This document shows, piece after piece, positions 34,998 to 43,934 of a stretch of DNA of 64,000 nt. The DNA is from Pseudomonadota bacterium (lineage in GTDB: Bacteria > Pseudomonadota > Alphaproteobacteria > Micropepsales > Micropepsaceae). The translations under genes were made by a program, and so were the position numbers. The first letter of the stretch is position 1, and each line of letters begins with the position of its first letter. The stretch covers positions 1-64,000 of the forward strand of contig JAFECP010000009.1 in assembly GCA_018242105.1 (NCBI GenBank), in the 5' to 3' direction. The notes under the pieces were generated by a model, which ran no database searches, had not been told where the DNA came from, and saw only the letters and a list, made by a program, of their open reading frames with translations.

Positions 34998-36292
34998 GGC
35001 TTGGCGTTCAACCGCGCAGCGATGGAGCGGGCATGCGCATCGAGCCCCTCCGCTTGCGCCAATGTGATCGCGGCGGGGCCGATGGCGTTGATTGTTTTGG
35101 CGTCACAGGACAGAAGCGTGGTGCGCTTCATGAAATCCAGAACCGAGAGGCCCGAAGAGAATCGCGCCGTGCGCGCCGTCGGCAGCACATGATTGGGGCC
35201 GGCGATGTAATCGCCCATCGCCTCCGGCGTGTTGCGGCCGAGGAAGACAGCACCGGCGTGTTTCACCAGCTTTAGAAGCCCGTTCGGATTTCCCGTCGCG
35301 ATCTCCAGATGTTCCGGTGCGATGCGATCCACCAGCGGCGCGGCATCGTTCAGCCTCGCGACAACAATCACGCCGCCATTGTTCTTCCAGCTCGCCCCCG
35401 CGATTTCCTTGCGCGGCAAAAGGGTCAGGGCGCGTTCGACCGCAGCTTCGACCCTGGTGGCGAAGTCCACATCGTCGGTGATGAGGATGCTTTGCGAAGA
35501 CGTATCGTGCTCGGCCTGGCTGAGAAGATCGGCCGCGATCCAGTCGGGATTGTTCTTGTTATCGGCAACGACAAGGATTTCCGACGGTCCTGCGACAGAG
35601 TCGATGCCCACCGTGCCGAACACTTCGCGCTTGGCGGCGGCGACATAAGCGTTGCCGGGGCCGACGATCTTGTCCACCGCCGCGATGGTCTGCGTGCCGT
35701 AAGCCAGCGCGGCCACGGCCTGCGCGCCGCCGACGCGATAGATCTCCATCACCCCTGCCCGCTTCGCCGCGGCCAGCACCAGCGGGTTGATCTTGCCGCC
35801 ACTGGCAGGCGTAACCATCGCGATGCGCGCGACACCGGCAACCCGCGCAGGTACCGCGTTCATTAGTACCGAGCTTGGATAGCTTGCCGTGCCGCCGGGA
35901 ACATAAAGCCCCACGCTATCGAGCGATGTCCAGCGCCAGCCCAGCGTCGCGCCGGTATCGTCGGTGAAGCTGTCGTCCTTCGGCAACTGGCGGCGGTGAT
36001 AGGCTTCGATGCGCTCCGCCGCGATATCGAGCGCCGCCAATGCGTCTTTTCCGCATTGGCTTTCTGCGGCCGCAATCTCCGCATCGCTCAGCCGCAGCGT
36101 CTGCGCCGTCAGCAAAACCTTGTCGAACTTATTGGTCAGTTCCATCAGCGCCGCATCGCCGCGCTGGCGCACATCGGCGATGATGCCGCGCACCGATGCC
36201 GCAACATCTTCTTCCGTCTCGCGCTTGGCCGAGATCAATGCGGAGAACCGCGCCGCAAACTCGGGGGCGAGCGCATCGAGACGGCGCGCCAT
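34994..36292 (-). CDS. hisD: Histidinol dehydrogenase
   Basis: 432 residues. It oxidises L-histidinol to L-histidine in two NAD-dependent steps, the end of histidine biosynthesis. The family signature around [15 protein letters not shown] and the zinc/catalytic region A-E-H-D-T-S-S-Q and P-E-H-L-E are visible. The ATG at 36292 starts four bases after, and overlapping, the DUF2948 stop; an upstream extension would run inside DUF2948 and adds unrelated residues. Confidence 0.97.
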   Translation of the reverse strand: MARRLDALAPEFAARFSALISAKRETEEDVAASVRGIIADVRQRGDAALMELTNKFDKVLLTAQTLRLSDAEIAAAESQCGKDALAALDIAAERIEAYHRRQLPKDDSFTDDTGATLGWRWTSLDSVGLYVPGGTASYPSSVLMNAVPARVAGVARIAMVTPASGGKINPLVLAAAKRAGVMEIYRVGGAQAVAALAYGTQTIAAVDKIVGPGNAYVAAAKREVFGTVGIDSVAGPSEILVVADNKNNPDWIAADLLSQAEHDTSSQSILITDDVDFATRVEAAVERALTLLPRKEIAGASWKNNGGVIVVARLNDAAPLVDRIAPEHLEIATGNPNGLLKLVKHAGAVFLGRNTPEAMGDYIAGPNHVLPTARTARFSSGLSVLDFMKRTTLLSCDAKTINAIGPAAITLAQAEGLDAHARSIAARLNAKP

Positions 36293-36293
36293 A

Positions 36294-36731
36294 TCACGAA
36301 TCCGTTTCGTGTTCGGGGCGTCCCAGCGCGGCCCATTCGCCGCTGATGTCGCTGAGCCCCGCGTCGACCGCCTCGACAACCAGCTTGATCGTTCCACCGC
36401 CGGCAAAAATCAGTTCGACCGTGCCGCCGGGGTCTTCGGTGCCTTTCGGCGTGAAACCGATGGTCAGAAGCGACAGCACCGCATCGGGATCGCCGCGCAT
36501 GATCTTGTGCGATTTGACCGACATCACGCCGTTGAAATAGAGCCCGCTGCGAACGCGCAGATTATCGCTCTTGCGCTTGTTCTCCCATTTGAAGCGGTTG
36601 AAAAGCGCCGCGAACCGGCGCGCCTTCGGCAACCAGACGAGATCTCCGACACGGCTCACCGCGTCCTGCAATTTCGCCGAAATGATCTGAAGATCTTCCG
36701 CGTCTTCCGCGGCCAACGTCTCGCGTTTCAT
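36294..36731 (-). CDS. DUF2948 family protein
   Basis: 145 residues, conserved in alphaproteobacteria between murA and hisD. The family stretch [14 protein letters not shown] and the W-L-P-K-A-R-R-F segment are clear. There is no known function, and no signal or membrane segment. The start overlaps the murA stop by four bases (ATGA). Confidence 0.92.
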   Translation of the reverse strand: MKRETLAAEDAEDLQIISAKLQDAVSRVGDLVWLPKARRFAALFNRFKWENKRKSDNLRVRSGLYFNGVMSVKSHKIMRGDPDAVLSLLTIGFTPKGTEDPGGTVELIFAGGGTIKLVVEAVDAGLSDISGEWAALGRPEHETDS

Positions 36732-38008
36732 GCCTGTTGCCGTTCGATCTCCGCGCCGACGCCTGAAAGCTTTTCCTCCAAACGCTCGAATCCGCGATCC
36801 AGATGATAGACGCGGTTCACGATTGTTTCACCTTCCGCCACCAATCCAGCCAGCACCAGACTGACGCTGGCGCGCAGATCCGTCGCCATCACAGGCGCGC
36901 CCTTCAGTGTTTCCACACCGGTCACGGTGGCCACGTCGCCATCGACATGGATCTTCGCGCCCATGCGCGCCAGCTCCGGAACGTGCATGAAACGGTTCTC
37001 GAATACCGTTTCACGGATATGCGAAGTGCCGTCGGCGATGCACATCAGCGCCATGTATTGCGCCTGCAAATCGGTCGGGAACGCCGGAAAGACATCCGTC
37101 TTCACGTCCATCACCGTTGGACGCGCGCCGTTGCGATGCACCGAAAGGCCACGATTGGTTTCCTTCACCCCGGTACCGATCTTCTCCAGCAAACCAATCA
37201 GTGCGCCATTGGAAGACATCTGTGCGCCGATCAGCTCCACATCGCCGCCAGCCATAGCCGTTGCGATGATGTAAGTGCCCGTCTCGATACGGTCCGGCAT
37301 CACAGGATATTCGGCCCCCGACAGACGATCGACACCTTCGATAGTGATCTCGGATGTACCCAGGCCTTCGATCTTAGCGCCCATCGCGATGAGGCAATGG
37401 CCGAGGTCCTGCGTTTCCGGCTCGCGCGCGCAATTCTTCAGGACCGTCCGGCCTTTCGCCAACACCGCGCCGGTCATCAGGTTCTCCGTCGCGCCGACGG
37501 AAGCGAACGGAAACTCGAACGCCGTTCCCTTCAACCCGTCCTTCGCGCTCGCCAGGACATAGCCGTCAGCAAGTTCGATGGTCGCCCCCATCGCCTCGAA
37601 GCCCTTGAGATGGAAATCGACTGGACGCGCGCCGATGGCGCAGCCGCCGGGCAGCGAAATCTTCGCTTCGCCGTGCCGCGCCAGCAGCGGTCCCAGAACC
37701 TGAAAGCTCGCGCGCATCTTGCGCACGATGTCATAGGGCGCGAAGGCGGATTCGATACGCGCGGCATGCAAGCGCATCGTGTCGCTCTGACCGAGACCTG
37801 CTCCGCGGCGCACATTCATGTTCACACCAAACTGCATCAGCAGATCGGTCATCGCGTTGATATCCGCGAGGCGCGGCATGTTCTTAAGCAGCATCGGCTC
37901 GTCGGTGAGCAACGACGCGGCCATCAGCTTCAGCGCAGAGTTCTTCGCGCCGCTGATGGGAATTTCACCCTTGAGGCGGTTTCCACCCCGAATCCTGATC
38001 CGGTCCAT
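36728..38008 (-). CDS. murA: UDP-N-acetylglucosamine 1-carboxyvinyltransferase
   Basis: 426 residues, the normal length. It transfers enolpyruvate from PEP to UDP-GlcNAc, the first committed step of peptidoglycan synthesis. The N-terminal G-A-K-N-S-A-L-K motif and the catalytic cysteine C123 in [10 protein letters not shown] (the fosfomycin-sensitive site) are present. It heads the murA-DUF2948-hisD-UPF0262-phosphatase-infA-maf-rng-yacG block. Confidence 0.97.
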   Translation of the reverse strand: MDRIRIRGGNRLKGEIPISGAKNSALKLMAASLLTDEPMLLKNMPRLADINAMTDLLMQFGVNMNVRRGAGLGQSDTMRLHAARIESAFAPYDIVRKMRASFQVLGPLLARHGEAKISLPGGCAIGARPVDFHLKGFEAMGATIELADGYVLASAKDGLKGTAFEFPFASVGATENLMTGAVLAKGRTVLKNCAREPETQDLGHCLIAMGAKIEGLGTSEITIEGVDRLSGAEYPVMPDRIETGTYIIATAMAGGDVELIGAQMSSNGALIGLLEKIGTGVKETNRGLSVHRNGARPTVMDVKTDVFPAFPTDLQAQYMALMCIADGTSHIRETVFENRFMHVPELARMGAKIHVDGDVATVTGVETLKGAPVMATDLRASVSLVLAGLVAEGETIVNRVYHLDRGFERLEEKLSGVGAEIERQQA

Positions 38009-38094
38009 ACACCCTCTAAAGCGGCCAAATCCGCCGTACTGGCATTTCTTGTAGCGCGGGGCGGGCCATGCGAACAGGCACGCGATGCCTCTTC

Positions 38095-38256
38095 CTAGTC
38101 CGGCTTCTTGGCCGTATTCGGGCGAGGTTCCACAGACTTTTCGGCGCTTATCGCCTTGGTGGCGGTCCGTGCCCGCTGAGCCGCTTTACGGCGCTTCAGG
38201 TTCTCACGCAGGGCGGCAGCAAGCCGTTGCTGAGCGGCGGAATCTTTGGGCGCCAT
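38095..38256 (-). CDS. Small basic protein upstream of murA, hypothetical
   Basis: 53 residues, strongly basic: [20 protein letters not shown] followed by a Lys/Pro-rich end. Similar short L-R-x-N-L-x-R-R-K proteins occur near murA in other alphaproteobacteria, which makes a real gene likely. An in-frame extension upstream would run across the tRNA-Thr gene, so the ATG at 38256 is the sensible start. Function unknown. Confidence 0.55.
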   Translation of the reverse strand: MAPKDSAAQQRLAAALRENLKRRKAAQRARTATKAISAEKSVEPRPNTAKKPD

Positions 38257-38294
38257 GGGCAGAATTCGGCCTTTCCCTTTGGCCTGAGCTTGGG

Positions 38295-38322
38295 TATAGC
38301 AGCCGTCCTTTCGGCCCAAACC
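38295..38322 (+). promoter_or_regulatory. Predicted promoter/leader element upstream of tRNA-Thr
   Basis: A TATAGC hexamer (38295-38300) lies three bases before a 19-base stretch (38304-38322) that matches the tRNA-Phe leader at 16 of 19 positions. Part of it (GGCCCAAA, 38313-38320) also pairs with TTTGGGCC (38329-38336), forming an 8-bp hairpin just before the tRNA. I infer a shared promoter plus leader. Confidence 0.4.
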
Positions 38323-38342
38323 GTACTTTTTGGGCCCCGGAT

Positions 38343-38417
38343 GCCGGAGTAGCGTAGTGGTAGCGCAACCCCTTGGTAAGGGGTAGGTCGAGAGTTCGAT
38401 TCTCTCCTCCGGCACCA
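38343..38417 (+). tRNA. tRNA-Thr (GGT)
   Basis: 75 bases folding as a cloverleaf: acceptor GCCGGAG (38343-38349) with CTCCGGC (38407-38413), anticodon stem ACCCC/GGGGT around loop TTGGTAA with anticodon GGT at 38375-38377, and T-loop TTCGATT. Discriminator A and encoded CCA (38415-38417) follow. Confidence 0.97.
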
Positions 38418-38508
38418 GTCCTCGCTTGCGAAGTGAGAGAAGACTGCCGCATCGAAGCCCAAAGGGCGAAGACGGTCTGGTGGCCGCGAGCTACATCTCG
38501 ACAAGCCG

Positions 38509-40050
38509 TCACCGCATATTTCGTATCGAAAGTAGCATGCAACCTTTGGGCGTAAAACCGTCGCCGCGCCAAATGGTGAGCGTCGCATCAGGCCGTATCC
38601 CACGTTGGATCGTGAGATTTGACGGCTTCTCAAGAGAACCAAAGCAGGATTTGAGCGCGGCGACCTGCGCAAGCGCATCGACACCTTCCAAAACGATCCA
38701 GCCGTTACGGCCAGCCCAGGCTTTGGGATCGATGCCAATCGCAAAATTGCGTGGGTCGTTCGACACGGCTGCCACCCGGTAATTGCCCGCCAATCCCTGA
38801 TCGATCTTCGCCGCATCGCGCCAGCCGGATGTCAGCACGAACAAACGATCATCGTCCGACAGCGCCTCCCGGTTGACGATCGCCCCGAGTGGCGTCCATT
38901 CCACATTGTCGGCCGTGGGATCGCCCCGCCGGAAGATGTGCGGGAACGCCGAGCCGAGCCAGCCGCTTCGCGTTTCCATGACGAACCCCAGCACGAACAG
39001 CAAGAACAGAGCGGCTGAGACGGCAAGCCATATGCGCGGCCAGCTTCGACCCGAGGCTTCGTCTGCCAGATATTTTCCTGCAAGCGGCAACAGCAGCAGC
39101 CAGCCGGGCATCGCCCACTGCACCATGCCGCCATCGCTCCAAAGCGGGGTGAACGTGAAAAGGATCGCGATGGGCAATCCGAGCCAAAGCAGAAATCGCT
39201 CGGCTTCGTTGGAAGACGGCGCCGCGCGTATCACCCCGCGCGCCAGCGGCCATGCGACCCACGGAGAGATCAGGGCGATTTGCGCGACAATAAGCGAAAG
39301 AAAAAGGCCGCCGCCGAAATGACGGCCTGTTGCCGCGCGCGCGCCCTGGAATCCAAATGAGATCCAGCCGTGCTGCGCATTCCAGATAAGAACCGGGGAG
39401 AAAACGGCAGCCGCCACCAGAACGGCGAGCCACGGCGCGCCCGTGCGAAGCACCCGCCGTCCCCAAACCGATGAAACAAGAAAGGCAAAAACGCCCGCTA
39501 CAAAAACGAGGCCGTGATATTTCGAGAGCGCCGCGAGACCGGCGAGAAGGCCTGCCGCAGCCCAACGCATCATGGATAACTTCTCGCCTTTCGCGAGTGG
39601 CGAGAGTGTCAACGCCGCTGCGAGCAGGAAAAAGTTGAGCGGCCCGTCGGGAAGCATCCAGTTGCCCGCCACCAGACAGAAAAATATCGAGAGGTTGAAG
39701 ATGAGCGTGGCCCATACGCCGGCACGTTCACCGAACAAGCTGCGCGTGAGCGCGAACATGAGCCAGGACGAACCGGCGCCCAGCGCGATAAAGGGCAGCC
39801 GCGCCCAGCCCGTGTCGCCGAACGCCATTGCGCCCGATTGCGCCAGCCAGAAATGCAGCGGAGGATGATCGAAATAGGAAAGACTAAACAAACGGCCGCC
39901 AGCCACGGCGTAGGCCTCATTGGCGCCCAGACCGACGAACGGGCTGATCGCCAATTTGAGCAGCAGGAACACAGCGGTGACAGCCAACACCAGATCACGC
40001 GCACGCAGGCCAGCTATCGGCCGCATCACGGATATTGTCTGTGTTTTCAC
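38509..40050 (-). CDS. Glycosyltransferase family 39 (ArnT/PMT-like) membrane protein
   Basis: 513 residues with about ten membrane helices and a C-terminal soluble part (from about 390), the GT-C plan of ArnT and protein mannosyltransferases. Family motif S-Y-F-D-H-P-P-L-H is present. Such enzymes transfer a sugar from a polyprenyl-phosphate donor on the periplasmic side to lipid A, other glycans or proteins. The first-loop acidic pair normally written D-E-A-Y is here N44-E45-A-Y, a substitution at the usual catalytic Asp. It starts 13 bases after the GT2-GtrA gene, which would supply the polyprenyl-linked sugar. Confidence 0.88.
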   Translation of the reverse strand: MKTQTISVMRPIAGLRARDLVLAVTAVFLLLKLAISPFVGLGANEAYAVAGGRLFSLSYFDHPPLHFWLAQSGAMAFGDTGWARLPFIALGAGSSWLMFALTRSLFGERAGVWATLIFNLSIFFCLVAGNWMLPDGPLNFFLLAAALTLSPLAKGEKLSMMRWAAAGLLAGLAALSKYHGLVFVAGVFAFLVSSVWGRRVLRTGAPWLAVLVAAAVFSPVLIWNAQHGWISFGFQGARAATGRHFGGGLFLSLIVAQIALISPWVAWPLARGVIRAAPSSNEAERFLLWLGLPIAILFTFTPLWSDGGMVQWAMPGWLLLLPLAGKYLADEASGRSWPRIWLAVSAALFLLFVLGFVMETRSGWLGSAFPHIFRRGDPTADNVEWTPLGAIVNREALSDDDRLFVLTSGWRDAAKIDQGLAGNYRVAAVSNDPRNFAIGIDPKAWAGRNGWIVLEGVDALAQVAALKSCFGSLEKPSNLTIQRGIRPDATLTIWRGDGFTPKGCMLLSIRNMR

Positions 40051-40063
40051 GCGACAGAATTTC

Positions 40064-41194
40064 TCAACGCAGATGCCAGACCAATCGGCTGGACATCGCG
40101 TAGTTCCAAACCGCCCCGATCAGCGCGCCGGCCGCACCTGCCATCCACCACACATGGTTATCGCCATACAGCCAATGAGCAACCCCAATATTCGCCACAA
40201 AACCCGCCGCACCGATGGTGCAGAAGATCGCCAAGCCCTTGAGGATACGCCAACCGCGAATCCGCAGGTCCTTGTAGGTGAGCACGTTGTTGACGAAAAA
40301 ATTTGCGATCATCGCGAAAAGCGTGGCGACCGACTGCGACACCTCAAAACTCAGCCCCGCTCCTTGCAGCGCGCTTTTGAGAACCACAAAATGCACGACC
40401 ATGCCGAGCGCGCCGACAAAAGCATAAGGCACGAACCGCGGTTCGATCACATCGCCCGTCGTCTTCGCCGCCAGAAGGCCCAGAAATTCCAGCGATGCCC
40501 GTAAGTCGAATTTGCTCTCGCCCTGCTCGCGCGCCCGGAAAAGGTAGGGTTCCTCCGAAATGCGCAAATTCCGCGCCGTGGCCAGAAGGTCGAGGAGTAT
40601 CTTGAAGCCATCATGAGAAAGCTGCGGCGCGACCTCTTCAAAACGATCGCGACGAACCATGAAAAATCCACTCATCGGATCGCTGACAGGCACTGGCAAC
40701 AACCAGCCGGTGAGCGCAGTCGCAAATCTGCTGATCGCGCCACGATGCCCTGCCAGTCCGATGGCCGAACCGCCTTCGCGATAGCGCGTGCCGACAACAA
40801 TATCCATGTCGCTATCTTCGAGCGTGTGCAGCATGCGCAGCAGTATCGCTTCATCATGCTGCAGGTCCCCGTCCATCACTGCCACATAGGGAGCGCTGGA
40901 AGACAGAATGCCGTCGATACAAGCTCCCGCAAGGCCTCGCCGCCCTACACGGCGCAAGCAGCGCACGCGTGGATCGGCGAGCGCAATCTCTTTCGCCAGC
41001 CGGTGCGTTCCGTCAGGCGAGTTGTCGTCGGCGAAGATGACTTCCCAGGAGATCCCCGAAAGCACTTGCGAAAGTTTTCGGATCAGCGATGCAAGATTGC
41101 CCGCCTCGTTATAAGTCGGGACAATGATCGACAATTCCAACGACCGCTGCGGCGCCTTGGAGGGTGGCCGGGGCAAATTCTGCTGTAAAACCAT
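40064..41194 (-). CDS. Glycosyltransferase family 2 (DPM1/GtrB-like) fused to GtrA domain
   Basis: 376 residues. The N-terminal 240 form a GT2 polyprenyl-phosphate sugar synthase (S-I-I-V-P-T-Y-N-E, A-D-D-N-S-P-D-G-T, D-G-D-L-Q-H-D-E with the metal-binding acids). The C-terminal part has four membrane helices of the GtrA flippase-like family, including N-F-F-V-N-N-V-L-T-Y. One protein can thus make and help translocate a polyprenyl-linked sugar. I chose the ATG at 41194; an earlier start at 41263 adds unrelated residues. It precedes the GT39 gene and is divergent from the two-component system. Confidence 0.9.
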   Translation of the reverse strand: MVLQQNLPRPPSKAPQRSLELSIIVPTYNEAGNLASLIRKLSQVLSGISWEVIFADDNSPDGTHRLAKEIALADPRVRCLRRVGRRGLAGACIDGILSSSAPYVAVMDGDLQHDEAILLRMLHTLEDSDMDIVVGTRYREGGSAIGLAGHRGAISRFATALTGWLLPVPVSDPMSGFFMVRRDRFEEVAPQLSHDGFKILLDLLATARNLRISEEPYLFRAREQGESKFDLRASLEFLGLLAAKTTGDVIEPRFVPYAFVGALGMVVHFVVLKSALQGAGLSFEVSQSVATLFAMIANFFVNNVLTYKDLRIRGWRILKGLAIFCTIGAAGFVANIGVAHWLYGDNHVWWMAGAAGALIGAVWNYAMSSRLVWHLR

Positions 41195-41322
41195 CTGTGT
41201 GCGTTCCGGCGCCCCGGATGATGAGAAGGCCGGGGTACGTGGACAAGATGCACAAACGCCCATTGGCAGACCGTGCTGGCCGGATTGATAATTCGTCGGA
41301 AATTGCGATGCATATTGCTTTT

Positions 41323-41338
41323 TATACAGGGCTGTATA
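41323..41338. promoter_or_regulatory. Perfect dyad, candidate operator for the two-component/glycosyltransferase promoters
   Basis: TATACAG (41323-41329) and CTGTATA (41332-41338) form a perfect 7-bp inverted repeat with a 2-base spacer, in the 205-base region between the divergent GT2-GtrA and response-regulator genes. It lies 61 bases before the regulator start. It could be a regulator-binding site. OmpR-type proteins more often bind direct repeats, so the binder is uncertain. Confidence 0.4.
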
Positions 41339-41399
41339 GTTCGGTTGTATCGTTGGCGGCTTTCGCGGGGGAGCGCGCCGATGAAGCGCCGGACGACCT

Positions 41400-42086
41400 A
41401 TGAGACTGCTACTGATCGAAGACGACGCTGAAACCGCTTCGTTTGCGAAGCGCGGATTTCAGGAGCATGGCCACACGGTGGATCACGCGGCCGACGGCCG
41501 CGAGGGCCTGCATCTGGCAACTGGCGCCGCATATGACGTTCTTATCGTGGACCGCATGCTGCCCAAGATGGACGGCCTGACACTCGTCAAGTCTTTGCGC
41601 GGCGCGAAGATCTTCACACCCGTTCTTTTCCTGACGACGATGAGCGGCATCGACGACCGTGTCGAAGGCCTCGAAGCCGGCGGCGACGATTACCTGGTAA
41701 AGCCTTACGCTTTTTCGGAACTGAACGCCCGGGTGAACGCCTTGGCGCGGCGGCCGCATGTCAGCGATCAGGTTACGATCTTGAAAGCCGCCGATCTTGA
41801 GATGAATCTGTTGAAGCGCTCGGTAACACGCGGCGGCGATATCGTCGATCTGCAGCCGCGTGAATTTCAGCTTCTGGAATATCTGCTGCGCCATGCCGAG
41901 CAAGTCGTGACCCGCACAATGCTGCTCGAAGGCGTGTGGGACTTTCATTTCGATCCGCGCACCAACATCGTGGAGACCCATATCAGCCGCCTGCGTTCCA
42001 AGATCAATCGGGGCGGCGATCCCGAATTGATCCACACCATTCGCGGCTCCGGATATTGCCTTCGTGCGCCTGCCAAGACTCTTTAA
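41400..42086 (+). CDS. OmpR/PhoB-family response regulator
   Basis: 228 residues. The receiver domain (1 to about 115) has the acidic pocket E-D-D, the phospho-acceptor D51 in V-D-R-M-L-P-K-M-D-G, and the K-P-Y-A switch lysine. The C-terminal winged-helix domain carries L-Q-P-R-E-F-Q-L-L-E-Y-L and ends R-G-S-G-Y-C-L. It would be phosphorylated by the kinase gene that overlaps its end by 23 bases. It is divergent from two glycosyltransferase genes that may be its targets, which is inference. Confidence 0.95.
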   Translation: MRLLLIEDDAETASFAKRGFQEHGHTVDHAADGREGLHLATGAAYDVLIVDRMLPKMDGLTLVKSLRGAKIFTPVLFLTTMSGIDDRVEGLEAGGDDYLVKPYAFSELNARVNALARRPHVSDQVTILKAADLEMNLLKRSVTRGGDIVDLQPREFQLLEYLLRHAEQVVTRTMLLEGVWDFHFDPRTNIVETHISRLRSKINRGGDPELIHTIRGSGYCLRAPAKTL

Positions 42087-43440
42087 TACCACCAGCTTCA
42101 GACTCGCCGCACTATTTGCGCTGATCTTCGGCGTGTCGACCGTCGCCGTCGGCAGCTTCGTCTATATCAACGCCAAGGCGACCCTCAATCAGCAGGAGCG
42201 CACACGCATCGAAGCCGACGCATTCGCCTTGAAAGACGAATTCGACAGCGGCGGCATACCCGACCTGATGGAGGCTATTCGCGGGCGCCAGACTCACAAG
42301 ATCGCAGGCGGGCTGAACTACACCCTGTTCAAATCCGACGGCCAGCGGCTCCTGGGAGACATTCCACGCCCGCCGCTGATGCCGGGGTGGAAGCATCTGC
42401 TGGGGCCCCCGGATGGTGATGAGCCGCCGGGCCAGTTGGAACGCCTTCTCGTCTATCGTCTCAAACTTTCGCCCGATCTGTGGATTGTGGTTGGCGATGA
42501 TGTCGGCCGGCTGCAGGCTCTGGACAACGTCTTCCTGCGCGTGTTCGGCTTCGGTCTTCTCCTCACGCTAGCATTCGCTGCAGCGGGTGGAACGATCGTC
42601 AGCCGGGCATTCGTGCAGAGGATCGATTCTATTTCACGAACTGCGGAAGCTATCATCGAAGGAAATATCGGCCGCCGCATACCTTTGAACGGGTCGGGCG
42701 ACGACCTGGACCGTCTCGCGGCAACTCTCAACCGCATGCTGGATCGCATCAGCGTTCTGATGGACGCCTTGCGTCATGTGACGACTGATATCGCCCACGA
42801 TCTGCGCACGCCACTGGGCCATTTGCGGCAGATACTCGATGACGCGCACGAACGGGCACGCGATCCCGCGGAATACAGGGATGCGATTGAGCACGCCATC
42901 GACAAAGCGGACACAATTCTGGAAACCTTCGCCGCGATCTTGCGTATCGCCCAGATCGAATCCGGCAGCCGGCGTGCAGGTTTCCGGCGAGTGGATCTGA
43001 GTGCCATTGTCCTGAACGTTGCGCAAAGCTTCGCACCGACCGCTGAGGAACAAGGCCATCTGCTCACCACGAATATCGAACCGGACTTGCAGGTTTTCGG
43101 AGATCGCGAACTGATCATGCAGCTCGGCGCGAACCTGATCGACAACGCGATCCGGCACACGCCGAAAGGTTCGCACATCCGTGTGACGTTATCTGCAGAC
43201 AGCGATCATGCTGTTCTAGAAGTGGCCGACAATGGCCTGGGCGTGCCTCCGGACGAACGCGACCGGATATTCAGCCGGTTCTACCGCGGCGAAGCCAGCC
43301 GCACGACGTCCGGGAATGGCCTGGGACTGAACCTGGTCGCCGCGGTGGCGGGGCTTCATCGCGCCGCCATTAGTACGCTCGACAACGAGCCCGGCCTCAT
43401 CGTGCGCGTGGAATTTCCCCGGAATGATGCCAGTGACTAA
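42064..43440 (+). CDS. Sensor histidine kinase
   Basis: 458 residues from a GTG that lies inside the regulator gene (translational coupling). Two membrane helices (about 12-35 and 155-182) frame a periplasmic sensor of about 115 residues with a P-R-P-P-L-M-P-G-W stretch. A HAMP domain follows, then the H box with H245 in D-I-A-H-D-L-R-T-P-L, and the ATPase boxes N (L-I-D-N-A-I-R-H-T-P), G1 (V-A-D-N-G-L-G-V-P) and G2 (G-N-G-L-G-L-N-L). It is a classical membrane kinase of the OmpR-partner type. The stimulus is not evident; the layout resembles metal- or envelope-stress sensors. Confidence 0.95.
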   Translation: MRLPRLFNTTSFRLAALFALIFGVSTVAVGSFVYINAKATLNQQERTRIEADAFALKDEFDSGGIPDLMEAIRGRQTHKIAGGLNYTLFKSDGQRLLGDIPRPPLMPGWKHLLGPPDGDEPPGQLERLLVYRLKLSPDLWIVVGDDVGRLQALDNVFLRVFGFGLLLTLAFAAAGGTIVSRAFVQRIDSISRTAEAIIEGNIGRRIPLNGSGDDLDRLAATLNRMLDRISVLMDALRHVTTDIAHDLRTPLGHLRQILDDAHERARDPAEYRDAIEHAIDKADTILETFAAILRIAQIESGSRRAGFRRVDLSAIVLNVAQSFAPTAEEQGHLLTTNIEPDLQVFGDRELIMQLGANLIDNAIRHTPKGSHIRVTLSADSDHAVLEVADNGLGVPPDERDRIFSRFYRGEASRTTSGNGLGLNLVAAVAGLHRAAISTLDNEPGLIVRVEFPRNDASD

Positions 43441-43501
43441 CCGTCGTGGCGAGGTGGTTGCATAACTGATAGCGTTGAAGAGAAACTTCGGGACGAAAAT
43501 C

Positions 43502-43744
43502 ATGGCGCCAGAAACCAAGCGGAACGGCAAGGTTGACGAGCAGATTGAGGAAACCTTCCCGGCCAGCGATCCGCCTTCCTTCATGGGGGGCGAAACCCTC
43601 GGCGCTCCTGCGGGGCGCCACACGCCCCGGCGCAGCGCGCCGGCACCCAAGCGCCGCAAGCCTGCGAAGAAGGCCAAAACCGCCAACAGAAAGCGGGCCG
43701 CGAAAAAGAAAAAGCGCGCAACCAAAAAGAGAAAGCCACGTTGA
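43502..43744 (+). CDS. Small protein with histone H1-like lysine-rich tail
   Basis: 80 residues. The N-terminal half contains V-D-E-Q-I-E-E-T-F-P-A-S-D-P-P-S, a stretch I recognise from short proteins of unknown function in proteobacteria. From about residue 47 it becomes an unbroken Lys/Arg/Ala/Pro tail (K-R-R-K-P-A-K-K-A-K, A-A-K-K-K-K-R-A-T-K-K-R) like histone H1-type nucleoid proteins. I chose the ATG at 43502 (GGGA upstream) over an in-frame TTG at 43475. DNA or RNA binding is likely from charge only. Confidence 0.7.
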   Translation: MAPETKRNGKVDEQIEETFPASDPPSFMGGETLGAPAGRHTPRRSAPAPKRRKPAKKAKTANRKRAAKKKKRATKKRKPR

Positions 43745-43772
43745 TCCTGCGCGCCAGCGAGAGACCTGTGCC

Positions 43773-43934
43773 ATGCATCCGATTTTTGGAATCGATATAT
43801 TGATCCTGTCGCCGCTGATCGCATTGATCTTCGGCATTCTTATCCTGTTCGTGCCACGGCTGCTGAACTACCTGATCGCGATCTACCTGATCATGATCGG
43901 CGTCATCGGCCTTTGGCCGCATCTTTTCCGATAA
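43773..43934 (+). CDS. DUF3096 family small membrane protein
   Basis: 53 residues forming two membrane helices: S-P-L-I-A-L-I-F-G-I-L-I-L and L-I-A-I-Y-L-I-M-I-G-V-I-G-L, joined by V-P-R-L-L-N-Y. This is the DUF3096 pattern. Function unknown. It starts 28 bases after the lysine-rich protein gene and its stop touches that of the convergent dehydrogenase. Confidence 0.82.
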   Translation: MHPIFGIDILILSPLIALIFGILILFVPRLLNYLIAIYLIMIGVIGLWPHLFR

